DNA of 38,606 nt from Bacteroidaceae bacterium (lineage in GTDB: Bacteria > Bacteroidota > Bacteroidia > Bacteroidales > Bacteroidaceae), in assembly GCA_017464815.1 (NCBI GenBank), contig JAFTYI010000017.1, positions 1-38,606 of the forward strand. The letters are read 5' to 3'. Every line of letters starts with the position of its first letter. Position 1 is the stretch's first letter. A program made the translations under genes and the position numbers. This document shows, piece after piece, positions 1 to 8,670 of this stretch. The notes beneath the pieces are model-generated. The model made no database searches, was not told where the DNA came from, and worked only from the letters and a program-made list of their open reading frames with translations.

Positions 1-41
1 AGGTCCGTTTCAGAGGAATCTGAGACGGGCCTCTTTTTTTT
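1..41 (+). terminator. Rho-independent terminator of an upstream gene
   Basis: A 13-bp stem (1-13 with 20-32, allowing G-U pairs) closes a 6-base loop and is followed by a run of eight T. The gene it ends lies left of the window. Confidence 0.8.
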
Positions 42-393
42 GTCGGGGATGGGTGGAAAATTGAATGGGTGGAATGGGGTTGATGGGATTAATGGGTGGT
101 GATTGGAGTGAATAGGATTGATGGGATTAAAGGATTGGGGACGTGTGAAATGATGTTAGATGTAGTTGTCCGGCTGTGAATTAAGGTTAATCTTTGGCTG
201 TAAATCGGCTTTTGCGTTGGGATTATAGTTTTATGGATAACTTGCATCGTTGTGATGAAAATGTGTTTGTCGGACATATAAATCTTGTGTGATGAGAATC
301 TACATTTATGAAGAAGAAAACGTTTTCTAAGGGTAAATGGATAGGTTAATAGAATACAGTTCTTATGGTAAGAATTACGTATCTTTCTAAAAC
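42..393. other. Intergenic stretch with G-rich degenerate repeats
   Basis: No convincing gene. Positions 46-160 hold a drifting repeat of the type TGGGATTAATGGG / GGATTGATGGG, all G on the plus strand. A perfect 14-bp palindrome AGAAAACGTTTTCT lies at 315-328 and a second dyad TTCTTA-TGG-TAAGAA at 360-374. Both could be operators but no adjacent gene start uses them. Confidence 0.5.
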
Positions 394-428
394 AGCCTGC
401 ACCTCTCTTTCACAGAGAAGTGCAGGCT
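394..428 (-). terminator. Terminator of gdhA
   Basis: A 14-bp stem (394-407 with 415-428, one G-U) with a 7-base loop lies just after the gdhA stop codon. On the minus strand it is followed by GTTTTAG, a weak T tract. Confidence 0.8.
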
Positions 429-466
429 TACAATTAAATCACTATGGTGTAAAAAAAGGAGTCTTT

Positions 467-1801
467 TTATACGATACCTTGTGCCATCATGGCTTTGGCT
501 ACCTTCATGAAACCGGCGATGTTGGCGCCCTTCACGTAGTTGACGTAACCGTCTTCTTCGGTACCGTACTTCACACAGTTCTCGTGGATGTTCTCCATGA
601 TGTAGTGGAGCTTGTTGTCTACCTCTTCGCTGCTCCATGAGAGGCGTTCTGAGTTCTGGCTCATTTCCAGACCCGACACTGACACACCACCGGCATTAGC
701 TGCCTTACCCGGTGCGTAGAGAATCTTGGCATCCTGGAAGACTTTGATTGCTTCGGGGGTAGAGGGCATGTTGGCACCTTCGCTGACGGCGATGACACCG
801 TTGGCTACCAACTGCTTGGCGTGCTCGCCATTCAACTCGTTCTGAGTGGCTGAGGGCAGAGCGATGTCTGCCTTTTCGCCCCAAGGCTTGGCTCCTTCTA
901 CATATTTCACATTGTACTTTTCGGCATATTCGCGGATGCGGCCACGGTAGAGGTTCTTCAACTCCATGATGTAGTCGAGTTTCTCGCGATCGATGCCATC
1001 GGGATCGTATACATAGCCGTCAGAGTCTGACATGGTGAGTACCTTACCACCCAATTGGAGAACTTTCTCGGCAGTGTACTGTGCTACGTTTCCTGAACCG
1101 GAGATGAGCACGGTCTTACCCTTGAGATCCATACCCTTGGTCTTCAGCATTTCCATCAGGAAGTAAACGTTTCCGTAACCTGTTGCTTCGGGACGGATAA
1201 GTGAACCTCCGAACTCGCGGCCCTTGCCTGTGAAGGTGCCGGTAAATTCGCGGGTCAGCTTCTTGTACATACCGAACATGTAGCCTACTTCGCGACCGCC
1301 AACGCCGATGTCACCAGCGGGGATGTCCATGTCGGGACCGATGTGACGCCACAACTCCAACATGAAGGCTTGGCAGAAACGCATTACTTCGGCGTTGCTC
1401 TTGCCACGCGGAGAGAAGTCGGAACCTCCCTTGCCACCACCCATGGGCAGGGTTGTGAGTGAGTTCTTGAATGTCTGCTCAAAAGCGAGGAACTTCAGGA
1501 TACCGAGGTTTACTGATGAGTGAAAACGGATACCGCCTTTGTAGGGGCCGATGGCGTTGTTGTGTTGTACGCGATAGCCCATATTGGTGTGGATGGCGCC
1601 TTTGTCGTCGGCCCATGTTACACGGAACTGGAACACGCGATCGGGGATGCAGAGGCGCTCAATGAGGTTTGCTTTATCAAATTCGGGGTGCTTGTTGTAT
1701 TCTTCTTCAATCGTACCGAGTACTTCTTCTACTGCCTGATGGTACTCTGGTTCATTGGGGAAACGACGCTTCAAGTCTTCCAATACTTTTGCTGCATTCA
1801 T
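467..1801 (-). CDS. gdhA: Glutamate dehydrogenase, hexameric type
   Basis: This enzyme makes glutamate from 2-oxoglutarate and ammonium (or the reverse) with NAD(P)H in the cytoplasm, the main ammonium entry route in Bacteroides. The 444-residue length is that of the 50-kDa hexameric family. Visible signatures are the substrate-binding PYKGGIRFH (K88) and LPMGGGKGG (K124), the catalytic aspartate region PAGD (D164) and the dinucleotide fingerprint SGSGNVAQ (about 234-241). The fold is complete and ends naturally. The gene is alone, with its own promoter upstream and a terminator downstream. The cofactor cannot be settled by eye; the overall sequence resembles the NADP-dependent biosynthetic group more than the NAD-dependent one. 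Confidence 0.95.
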   Translation of the reverse strand: MNAAKVLEDLKRRFPNEPEYHQAVEEVLGTIEEEYNKHPEFDKANLIERLCIPDRVFQFRVTWADDKGAIHTNMGYRVQHNNAIGPYKGGIRFHSSVNLGILKFLAFEQTFKNSLTTLPMGGGKGGSDFSPRGKSNAEVMRFCQAFMLELWRHIGPDMDIPAGDIGVGGREVGYMFGMYKKLTREFTGTFTGKGREFGGSLIRPEATGYGNVYFLMEMLKTKGMDLKGKTVLISGSGNVAQYTAEKVLQLGGKVLTMSDSDGYVYDPDGIDREKLDYIMELKNLYRGRIREYAEKYNVKYVEGAKPWGEKADIALPSATQNELNGEHAKQLVANGVIAVSEGANMPSTPEAIKVFQDAKILYAPGKAANAGGVSVSGLEMSQNSERLSWSSEEVDNKLHYIMENIHENCVKYGTEEDGYVNYVKGANIAGFMKVAKAMMAQGIV

Positions 1802-1865
1802 CTTTTTACTCTTTTAATTTAGTAATATAATTGTTATTTATTCACTGCTTTTTTATAAAACGCTG

Positions 1866-1897
1866 CAAAGATAAAGTGAATATTTTGTTTGTGCAAC
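1866..1897 (-). promoter_or_regulatory. Bacteroidales-type promoter of gdhA
   Basis: On the minus strand a perfect -7 box TATCTTTG (1866-1873) is preceded after 20 bases by GTTG (1894-1897), close to the TTTG -33 element. The start codon is about 65 bases further on. Confidence 0.7.
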
Positions 1898-2127
1898 ACT
1901 TTTCTAATAAAATCACAGGAAAAATTGCAAATTGTATTGGTAATAACGCAAAATGTGGCAAAAGATAACTTTTTAGCTCTTTTTTTAAGGAAAAATGTAA
2001 TTGTGGTTCATAGAATATGTGACCTATAGCTCAATTTGTAGGATATAGATCCATATATGTAAATAAGGCGTGTGAATTGGTTCGCAAATTTTATAATGAT
2101 ATTTCTAGTTGGGTATATACAAAATAT
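1898..2127. other. Intergenic stretch without a gene
   Basis: AT-rich DNA between the gdhA promoter and the terminator of the next minus-strand gene. I see no coding frame or clear repeat. Sites controlling gdhA could lie here but none is recognisable. Confidence 0.5.
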
Positions 2128-2158
2128 GGGCGTTGGATACAAAATTCAACGCCCTTTT
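2128..2158 (-). terminator. Terminator of the DUF4270 gene
   Basis: An 8-bp GGGCGTTG / CAACGCCC stem with an 11-base loop lies 20 bases past the stop codon. A T-rich run follows on either strand (ATATTTTG on minus, TTTT on plus), so it may stop transcripts from both sides. Confidence 0.65.
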
Positions 2159-2177
2159 AGCATATGTTGTGTACCGT

Positions 2178-3593
2178 TTATTCGTTGAACTTGCTATAGG
2201 TGATGCGCACCTGCAACTCGTTGCCGGGGTTGAATCCGCCCATGAGGCGGGCACTGGTGAGGTTGAGGTTGTGGCGGATGGTGACGATGTTGCCTGTGTT
2301 GTCCGTGGTGGTTACGACGGGAATCAGTACTACCTTGTTCCAGTCCTCGTCAACTTGTCCGTTGGCTTCGTCCCTCTCGTTGATGCAGTTGGTGATGAGC
2401 TGCGACATGTTGTTGAAGGTGTAGGTGTTGTAGGTGGAGTTGAACGAGGTCAGGTAGGAGGTCTTGTTGTCTGCCACTTGATTTTTTTCGAAGAAGGTGT
2501 ACATGTCCTTCTTACGCACCATCAAGATGGTTTTGGGAACTCCCATCTTGAAGGAGACACCTTCGGGGGCGCTTGTGGATTCGTTGTAGCGAGTGATGGT
2601 CAGTTTCACCGAGTTCAGTGTGTCGCCCCGGTTGATGTGGTTGGCGGCAATTTCGTCCAGTGGGAGGGTCAGTTCGGTGAAGATGCCGGCTGGTGTCTTC
2701 AGGTAGGTGCAACTTCCGTCTTCCTCCACCAGTTGTTTCAGCTTTTCCTTGTCTGTTTGGAAACGGTTGGCTTGGATGACCTCTTGTGTGCCGGCAAATT
2801 GGGCGATGACGGTCACCAGTGAGTCAGTCTTTCCACTGCTGCTTTTGATGAAGTACTTGAAGGAGATGTTCAGCTGTGCCTGTTGTACGTAGAGGATGCT
2901 GCCGTCGCCTTGGTCGCACTTGAAGTACATGCCCTTGCACACATTGTTGATGAAGGCTTCGGAATTGGCAAAGTTGGCAGGGTCTTCGTAGTACTTGCGG
3001 ATGATGTCGGTGCCGAACTGGCGTGGCAGTTGCACACGGATGTAGGGCACGTAGTTGCTCTCGGACGAGATGGAGTCGGGCACGGTCTTGTCCTCAGCGG
3101 TATAGGGGCGTGAGGCGATGGGGGCCTGTGTGGCATCGTAATATTCCTCGGGATTGAGATCGGTGTAATAGTTCTTGTCTTCCTCCAACACTTTGTCGAG
3201 GGGGTAGACGCTCAGGTGGCTGGGGGTGATGGAGTCGCCGAAGAATGAGCTGACGTAGAGGCGCACCTCGGCTGAAACGGCTGTGTCGCCGGCAACGCCT
3301 CCTTCGGGGAACTGGAAGTCCTCTACACAATGGAACTGTGCCAGGAAGTCGGCCTCGAAGGTGCCATACGTCGGGTCGGTGTAGCGTCCCAGATAGGCGG
3401 TTGATGTTTTTGCCAGAATGGAGTCGCCTGCCAGAAGTGAGCGGCTGGTGGCATTATACACTTGTTGGGCTATGCTGATGTTGTCTTCGTCGGGCATCAT
3501 GCTTCCGCCCAACCCTTCGGTGTTGTCGTCGCATGCGACAAACACAGTGGACAGCATCATCGCAAGGATGATCCAGAATTGATTTCTTTTCAT
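2178..3593 (-). CDS. DUF4270 family outer-membrane-type lipoprotein
   Basis: A 471-residue secreted protein. It opens with a lipoprotein signal peptide ending in the lipobox VFVAC (acylated Cys21) and continues as a beta-rich, Ser/Thr-rich exported chain (YLGRYTDPTYGTFEADFLAQF, split here: YLGRYTDPTYG then TFEADFLAQF), the pattern I recognise from DUF4270 proteins of Bacteroidota. The molecular function of the family is not established. It lies 84 bases downstream of the GT5-like gene on the same strand and may be co-transcribed with it. The mature protein probably sits in the outer membrane or faces the periplasm. The family call rests on memory of such sequences and the conserved gene order DUF4270 - GT5-like - panC - panD. 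Confidence 0.8.
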   Translation of the reverse strand: MKRNQFWIILAMMLSTVFVACDDNTEGLGGSMMPDEDNISIAQQVYNATSRSLLAGDSILAKTSTAYLGRYTDPTYGTFEADFLAQFHCVEDFQFPEGGVAGDTAVSAEVRLYVSSFFGDSITPSHLSVYPLDKVLEEDKNYYTDLNPEEYYDATQAPIASRPYTAEDKTVPDSISSESNYVPYIRVQLPRQFGTDIIRKYYEDPANFANSEAFINNVCKGMYFKCDQGDGSILYVQQAQLNISFKYFIKSSSGKTDSLVTVIAQFAGTQEVIQANRFQTDKEKLKQLVEEDGSCTYLKTPAGIFTELTLPLDEIAANHINRGDTLNSVKLTITRYNESTSAPEGVSFKMGVPKTILMVRKKDMYTFFEKNQVADNKTSYLTSFNSTYNTYTFNNMSQLITNCINERDEANGQVDEDWNKVVLIPVVTTTDNTGNIVTIRHNLNLTSARLMGGFNPGNELQVRITYSKFNE

Positions 3594-3677
3594 TTTACTC
3601 AGTTATAGAAGTACTGCAGATGGTAATGGGAATGTCTCAGACGAGGTTGATGGAGAGGTGGGGGAGGGAAGTGTGTA

Positions 3678-4520
3678 TCAGTCTTCCTCCTCTTCCTCCT
3701 CTTCTTTACCCACGCTCCACACTTGGTCGTAGAAGTTACAGAAGCTTTCGGCATAGTTCTCTTCGCCTTGGTAGGGCAGGGTGGGGATGCCTAATCCTTG
3801 TGCATACTCCAATAACTCGGGATGCACATCGGGACTGTTTTGGATAAGGCCGTCGCTATACTTGATGGCCAATCTGTTCAGTTCGGCTGCGCTGACTGGT
3901 GTCTGGATTCCCTCCAATTGCTCGGCGGTCATGTCTTTGATGAGCAGTTGTTGCGTGAAGTTTTCTTTCAGGTTGTTGTGGAAACCGTCTTCATACATGG
4001 AGTACACCACACGTGAGTCGCGGAATGAAGGCTCGTCGCGGTAAGCGGTCTTGATGTAGATAGGAATCAGGGCCGACATCCATCCGTGACAGTGAATCAC
4101 ATCGGGACACCAACGCAACTTCTTGACCGTCTCCAACACACCGCGGGCATAGAAGATGGCGCGTTCGTCGTTGTCTTCGTATTCAACACCATTTTCGTCA
4201 GTGGCCATCAGGCGGGGATGGAAGTAGTCGTCGTTGTCGATGAAATAGACCTGCATACGAGCCGACTGGATGCTGGCCACCTTGATAATCAATGGGTGGT
4301 CGGTGTCGTCGATAATCATGTTCATACCGCTCAGGCGGATAACCTCGTGCAATTGGTTGCGGCGTTCATTGATTACTCCCCATTTGGGCGTGAAAGTCCG
4401 TATCTCACGTCCTTTCTCCTGAACAGCCTGTGGCAACCGGCGACCGATGACCGACATGGGCGATTCGGAAACGTACGGGGTGATTTCCTGGGTTATGAAT
4501 AAAACCTTTTTTGCCTTCAT
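3678..4520 (-). CDS. Short GT5-like (glycogen/starch synthase N-half) protein
   Basis: The 280 residues match only the N-terminal Rossmann half of glycogen/starch synthases, which are normally about 480 residues with a second nucleotide-sugar domain. Family features are the start KVLFITQEITPY, the DVIHCHGWMSAL block and VVYSMYEDGF. The KTGGL substrate loop, expected after EITPY, reads SESPMSV instead. The chain ends in an acidic tail of seven Glu and one Asp. With neither the loop nor the C-terminal half, glycogen synthase activity is doubtful; a scaffold, regulator or sugar-binding role is possible. Databases usually label such proteins glycogen synthase. It has its own -7 box upstream and is divergent from panC. 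Confidence 0.8.
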   Translation of the reverse strand: MKAKKVLFITQEITPYVSESPMSVIGRRLPQAVQEKGREIRTFTPKWGVINERRNQLHEVIRLSGMNMIIDDTDHPLIIKVASIQSARMQVYFIDNDDYFHPRLMATDENGVEYEDNDERAIFYARGVLETVKKLRWCPDVIHCHGWMSALIPIYIKTAYRDEPSFRDSRVVYSMYEDGFHNNLKENFTQQLLIKDMTAEQLEGIQTPVSAAELNRLAIKYSDGLIQNSPDVHPELLEYAQGLGIPTLPYQGEENYAESFCNFYDQVWSVGKEEEEEEED

Positions 4521-4548
4521 TATGATAGATATTTCTCAAAAGATTTTG

Positions 4549-4556
4549 CAAAGGTA
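4549..4556 (-). promoter_or_regulatory. -7 box for the GT5-like gene
   Basis: The minus strand reads TACCTTTG, a perfect -7 element, 28 bases before the start codon. The -33 element is not clear. Confidence 0.6.
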
Positions 4557-4692
4557 CGAAAAAAACGCGAATAAAGTCGTTTTTTCTACCTTAATAAAAG
4601 GTTATGTTTTGTTAAGTCGCTGATTATTAGCATGAATTTGTTAGGCAGTGAAAACGACTGCAAAACTTTTTGTGCATAAATCGGCCGTTTTC

Positions 4693-4724
4693 TTTCGTCA
4701 TGTGGCAAATTATAGCTTACTTTG
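4693..4724 (+). promoter_or_regulatory. Probable promoter of panC-panD
   Basis: TTACTTTG (4717-4724, seven of eight consensus bases) is preceded after 20 bases by TTTC (4693-4696). The panC start codon is 43 bases downstream. Confidence 0.45.
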
Positions 4725-4767
4725 CACCGTTTTTCACGACATAGGTGAATATTCATATTCAAGAGAG

Positions 4768-5610
4768 ATGAAAATAATACAGACAATCAAAGAATTGCAG
4801 GCTGAACTTTCTATACAGAAGGCCGCAGGAAAGAAGATAGGGCTTGTGCCGACCATGGGTGCTTTGCATGCCGGCCATGCGTCACTGGTGGAACGCAGTG
4901 TTGCCGAGAATGAGGTGACGGTTGTGAGCATCTTTGTGAATCCAACCCAGTTCAACGACAAGAATGATTTGGCAAAATATCCACGTACATTGGAGGCCGA
5001 TTGCCAGTTGCTTCAGTCGGTGGGAGCTTCCATCGCTTTTGCTCCTTCGGTGGACGAGGTATATCCTGAGCCGGATACTCGCTCGTTCTCATACGCTCCG
5101 CTTGACACGGTGATGGAGGGGGCTTTCCGTCCCGGACACTTCAATGGCGTGTGTCAGATTGTGAGCAAACTGTTCGACATGGTGCAACCTCATCGGGCTT
5201 ACTTCGGTGAGAAGGATTTCCAGCAGCTGGCCATTATCCGCGAGATGGTGCGCCAGATGGATTATCCCCTCGAAATAGTCGGATGTCCCATTGTGCGCGA
5301 GGCCGATGGCTTGGCCATGAGCAGTCGTAACACCCGCCTTTCGCAGGAGGAACGTACTACAGCGCTCAACATTTCACGCATCTTGTTTGAAAGTCAAGAG
5401 TATGCCAAATCTCACACGTTGGTTGAAACAAAGACCTTTGTGGAAGAGGGTATTGCCGCTGTCGACGGTCTTCGTCTGGAGTACTACGAGGTGGTGGACG
5501 ATCGCACCTTGCAGGCCGTTCGTGCATGGGACGAGGCTGAGGGAGTAGTTGGCTGCATCACCGTCTTTTGTGGTGAGGTCCGGTTGATTGATAATATTAG
5601 ATATGTCTGA
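4768..5610 (+). CDS. panC: Pantoate--beta-alanine ligase
   Basis: PanC condenses pantoate with beta-alanine using ATP, the last step of pantothenate (vitamin B5) synthesis. The 280 residues match the usual length. The ATP-binding HIGH-like motif is in GALHAGHASL (31-40, His34 and His37), followed by VNPTQF, GEKDFQQLAIIR and the KMSKS-like block DGLAMSSRN. I chose ATG 4768 because the frame is open for 40 codons upstream but that extension has no family similarity, contains the promoter, and AAGAGAG just before 4768 can serve as ribosome site. panD follows after 33 bases, giving a two-gene operon that supplies beta-alanine and uses it. Confidence 0.95.
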   Translation: MKIIQTIKELQAELSIQKAAGKKIGLVPTMGALHAGHASLVERSVAENEVTVVSIFVNPTQFNDKNDLAKYPRTLEADCQLLQSVGASIAFAPSVDEVYPEPDTRSFSYAPLDTVMEGAFRPGHFNGVCQIVSKLFDMVQPHRAYFGEKDFQQLAIIREMVRQMDYPLEIVGCPIVREADGLAMSSRNTRLSQEERTTALNISRILFESQEYAKSHTLVETKTFVEEGIAAVDGLRLEYYEVVDDRTLQAVRAWDEAEGVVGCITVFCGEVRLIDNIRYV

Positions 5611-5643
5611 ACTCCAGAATTCCTAAAGAAACATAGAATTCAC

Positions 5644-5994
5644 ATGTATATAGAAGTACTGAAATCCAAAATTCATTGCGCCCGTGTTACAGAGGCTAAT
5701 CTCAATTACATGGGCAGCATCACCATCGATGAGGATTTGATGGATGCAGCCAACCTGATAGCCGGTGAAAAGGTACACATCGTAAACAACAACAACGGCG
5801 CTCGCTTTGTCACCTATATAATAAAAGGTGAACGAGGAAGCGGATGCATCTGTCTCAATGGTGCAGCAGCCCGTCTGGTTCAAGTCGGTGATGTGGTCAT
5901 CATCATGTCTTATGCTCAGATGGACTTTGAGGAAGCCAAAACGTTCAAACCTGCCATCGTATTTCCCGATGCGATGACGAACCGATTGGTGTGA
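5644..5994 (+). CDS. panD: Aspartate 1-decarboxylase proenzyme
   Basis: PanD makes beta-alanine from aspartate, the substrate of the neighbouring PanC. The 116-residue precursor has the self-cleavage site Gly24-Ser25 (YMGSITID), which gives the pyruvoyl cofactor on the new alpha chain. Lys9, the expected substrate-carboxylate contact, and the [13 protein letters not shown] segment are in place. Length is slightly below the E. coli enzyme, normal for the family. It ends just before a strong bidirectional terminator shared with the convergent sodium-pump operon. Confidence 0.95.
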   Translation: MYIEVLKSKIHCARVTEANLNYMGSITIDEDLMDAANLIAGEKVHIVNNNNGARFVTYIIKGERGSGCICLNGAAARLVQVGDVVIIMSYAQMDFEEAKTFKPAIVFPDAMTNRLV

Positions 5995-6023
5995 CCTTTC
6001 TTTGCAGATTGTTAAAGACGAAG

Positions 6024-6068
6024 AAAAAAAGAGGAGGATGCGCATGTACGTGCATCCTCCTCTTTTTT
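6024..6068. terminator. Bidirectional terminator between panD and the decarboxylase operon
   Basis: An 11-bp perfect stem (6031-6041 with 6052-6062) is flanked by A7 on the left and T6 on the right, so it works as terminator for both convergent operons. Confidence 0.9.
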
Positions 6069-6084
6069 CGATTTTATCACTGGA

Positions 6085-7251
6085 TTACACCAGGAATCCA
6101 AGCAGGACACCAGCTGCTGCTGCTGAGCCGATAACGCCAGCTACGTTGGGACCCATGGCGTGCATGAGCAGGTAGTTGGTTGGGTCGTATTCCAAACCAA
6201 GGTTTTGTGAAATACGAGCCGACATAGGTACGGCAGATACACCGGCATTACCGATAAGCGGATTAATCTTGTTGCCCTTACGCAAGAACAAGTTGAAGAA
6301 CTTAACGAACAATACACCCGATGCAGTGGCGATGCAGAATGCACAGAAACCAAGGAAGAAGATGAAGACTGTGCTTGTTGTCAAGAACTCAGATGCTTGG
6401 GTTGAGGCACCTACGGTAACACCCAACAGGATGATGATGGCATCGGTAAGCGGACCGCGGGCTGTTTCTGCCAAACGGCGGGTTACACCACTTTCCTTCA
6501 ACAGATTACCGAAGAACAACATTCCCAAAAGAGGCAATGCGGACGGAACCAGGAAGCAGGTGAGCAACAGACCGATGATGGGGAACATGATCTTTTCTGT
6601 CTGGGAAACGGCACGTGCCGGCTTCATACGGATAAGACGTTCTTTCTTAGTCGTGAGCAAGCGCATGATAGGCGGTTGGATTACCGGTACCAAAGCCATG
6701 TAGGAATATGCCGATACGGCAATGGCTCCTAACAAGTTGGGCGCCAACTTGGATGTCAAGAAGATGGCTGTAGGACCATCGGCACCACCAATGATGGCGA
6801 TACTGGCAGCCTGAGCCGGTTCGAAATCCAAAGCCAACGCTACCATATAAGCACCAAAGATACCAAACTGGGCAGCGGCACCTACCAACATCAACTTGGG
6901 ATTGGATATCAAGGCCGAAAAATCGGTCATGGCACCAATGCCGAGGAATACCAAAGGAGGATACCAACCACTCTTTACACCTTGATAGAAAATGTTCAGA
7001 ACGGAACCTTCTTCATAAATTCCGATTTCAAGACCGGCATCCGTCGGGAACGGAATGTTACCGATAAGGATACCGAAGCCGATGGGCACCAACAACAATG
7101 GCTCAAAATCTTTCTTGATAGCGAGGAACAAGAAGAAAAGGCCTATCAGAATCATGATGAGGTGTTCGGATGTGGCATGCGCAAATCCGGTATACCCCCA
7201 GAAATCGGCAAGGTTATTGGCCATGAAGCCTAAAAAACTCTGTTCTTCCAT
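6085..7251 (-). CDS. Na+-translocating decarboxylase, beta subunit
   Basis: The membrane subunit that couples decarboxylation of carboxybiotin to Na+ export (OadB/GcdB/MmdB family). It is strongly hydrophobic with about nine to eleven membrane segments and carries the family blocks GGADGPTAIFLTSKLAP, NPLIGNAGVSAVPMSARI and the ending HAMGPNVAGVIGSAAAAG. I take ATG 7251 (388 residues, MEEQSF...) as the start: a longer reading would need TTG at 7263 and would overlap the preceding gene, while 7251 lies seven bases past its stop. It is the last gene of the operon with the biotin carrier, OadG-like subunit and carboxyltransferase, so methylmalonyl-CoA is the likely substrate. Confidence 0.93.
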   Translation of the reverse strand: MEEQSFLGFMANNLADFWGYTGFAHATSEHLIMILIGLFFLFLAIKKDFEPLLLVPIGFGILIGNIPFPTDAGLEIGIYEEGSVLNIFYQGVKSGWYPPLVFLGIGAMTDFSALISNPKLMLVGAAAQFGIFGAYMVALALDFEPAQAASIAIIGGADGPTAIFLTSKLAPNLLGAIAVSAYSYMALVPVIQPPIMRLLTTKKERLIRMKPARAVSQTEKIMFPIIGLLLTCFLVPSALPLLGMLFFGNLLKESGVTRRLAETARGPLTDAIIILLGVTVGASTQASEFLTTSTVFIFFLGFCAFCIATASGVLFVKFFNLFLRKGNKINPLIGNAGVSAVPMSARISQNLGLEYDPTNYLLMHAMGPNVAGVIGSAAAAGVLLGFLV

Positions 7252-7255
7252 GATA

Positions 7256-7669
7256 TTATTCAATAATAATTAAGTCAGTACCTTCAAGAACGGATTCTCC
7301 CTTGCTTACCTTAATGGCAACAACCTTTCCGCTGCGGTCAGAACTAATGCTGTTTTCCATTTTCATGGCTTCCAGAATGACAACGGTTTGTCCCTTCTTT
7401 ACTTCATCGCCTTCCTTCACCTTGATGTCGAGAATGACGCCTGGAAGCGGACTCTTGATACCACTTTGGGTGGTAGCAGGTGCAACCGGTTTGGATACAG
7501 GTTTGGCTACAGGGCGGACAACAGGCTTCGGTGCTTCTGCCTTAGCCTTCTTTTCCATCTCTACATTGAAGGGAATGCCGTTCACTTCAACACGTGCTAT
7601 ATTGTCTTCCACATCGTTTACAGTTACGTTGTAGAGATTGCCATTGATTTTATACTTATACTGTTTCAT
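7256..7669 (-). CDS. Biotin carboxyl carrier protein of the decarboxylase
   Basis: A 137-residue carrier that shuttles CO2 as carboxybiotin from the carboxyltransferase to the membrane subunit. An N-terminal segment of about 45 residues is joined by an Ala/Pro/Lys/Val-rich flexible linker (about 46-66) to a biotinyl-lipoyl domain (70-137). The biotin-accepting lysine is Lys103 in EAMKMEN. ATG 7669 is chosen because the 16 upstream in-frame codons have no family similarity and reach into the 3' end of the preceding gene. It corresponds to MmdC of Veillonella or the gamma-type subunit of related pumps. Confidence 0.93.
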   Translation of the reverse strand: MKQYKYKINGNLYNVTVNDVEDNIARVEVNGIPFNVEMEKKAKAEAPKPVVRPVAKPVSKPVAPATTQSGIKSPLPGVILDIKVKEGDEVKKGQTVVILEAMKMENSISSDRSGKVVAIKVSKGESVLEGTDLIIIE

Positions 7670-7713
7670 TGTTTTAAGAGTATTTTTAGTTATGAGTTTC
7701 TGCTTTCGCCCAA

Positions 7714-8658
7714 TCATTTAGGCATGTTACGCAAATTGTAAATCTTGGAACTCCACGGTGAATAGTTACGTTTTACCTTATTAATGGTAAGGACGGTGTT
7801 TTCCACATCGTGTACATCGGTTTGGTATTCATGGAGTGCCATGGAGATGGCTGCATAAATTTCGGCCGATTCGGTTCCTACATTCTTTTCTCTGGCTTCG
7901 GCTTCATCTTCAATACCATGGTGGCGCATAGCGTTGCGTTGGGCAATCTTCATTCCGATGGTACTTACAAACTTGAAAGCCACATAGAGTATACACAATC
8001 CGGAGAATACAATCAGCATGGCCATAATAGTCATACCAAATCCGTGCGGGTCTTTTTGCTTGAATCCGTCAATCTTTTCATTGGTGTCCAATGTTACGTT
8101 GTTGGTGCTGGGAGTAACGAATGTATTAGGCGCATTACCCACGATTTGCCATCCTTCAGCCTTGATGCCGTCCTTCTTGAGTGCGTATGAGCAATCGACG
8201 GGCAGATTGGCGGGGACTGTAACAGAGTCAATCAGTGTAATGGCATTGGCGTCATACAAGGCAATCCAATTGGGACCGATGGAATCCAACTCGAAATTCA
8301 AGTGGAAGTTGCCACGCTTGGGATAAGCGTCTGCCCAGAACAACAGATGTTGGCGGGGCGGCATTTGGGTCAGGACATCACCTTTGGGAATGGGATACAT
8401 CATGGCTGCACGTTCGGGAGCCGACAATGACTTGTCCAACACACGCTTGTCGCAAGTAAGGTAGCATTTGCGTACGTCTACGGTTGCGAACGAAGTGTTG
8501 AACAGTTCAATCCAAGCATGATGTTGGCCGTAGTCATCTTGGAAATTGGCTTTGTTGTTAACCAATACTTCATTGATGACAACGCTCTTGGTTCCTTGAG
8601 CGGAGATGTTGACACAAGCTGCAATCAATGTAATGATTAATATTCCTATTTTCTTCAT
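7714..8658 (-). CDS. OadG-like decarboxylase subunit with N-terminal lamin-tail-like domain
   Basis: OadG-type subunits are small single-span proteins that assemble the Na+ pump. Here the 314-residue chain starts with a signal peptide (about 1-21), then an exported domain of some 160 residues whose opening VVINEVLVNN and HHAWIELFNTS are typical of the lamin-tail (LTD) fold. One membrane span follows (about 208-232), then a charged cytoplasmic tail with AISMALHEYQ, as in OadG proteins. The position between mmdA (12-base gap) and the biotin carrier supports the assignment. The extra periplasmic domain makes it about three times the size of classical OadG; its role is unknown. I am sure of the OadG part from context and topology, less so of the LTD label. 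Confidence 0.85.
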   Translation of the reverse strand: MKKIGILIITLIAACVNISAQGTKSVVINEVLVNNKANFQDDYGQHHAWIELFNTSFATVDVRKCYLTCDKRVLDKSLSAPERAAMMYPIPKGDVLTQMPPRQHLLFWADAYPKRGNFHLNFELDSIGPNWIALYDANAITLIDSVTVPANLPVDCSYALKKDGIKAEGWQIVGNAPNTFVTPSTNNVTLDTNEKIDGFKQKDPHGFGMTIMAMLIVFSGLCILYVAFKFVSTIGMKIAQRNAMRHHGIEDEAEAREKNVGTESAEIYAAISMALHEYQTDVHDVENTVLTINKVKRNYSPWSSKIYNLRNMPK

Positions 8659-8670
8659 ATCGGTCGATGT

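Noticed and set aside
2109-2822. Plus-strand frame of 237 codons
   Set aside because: Antisense to the DUF4270 lipoprotein; low-complexity Val/Gly composition.
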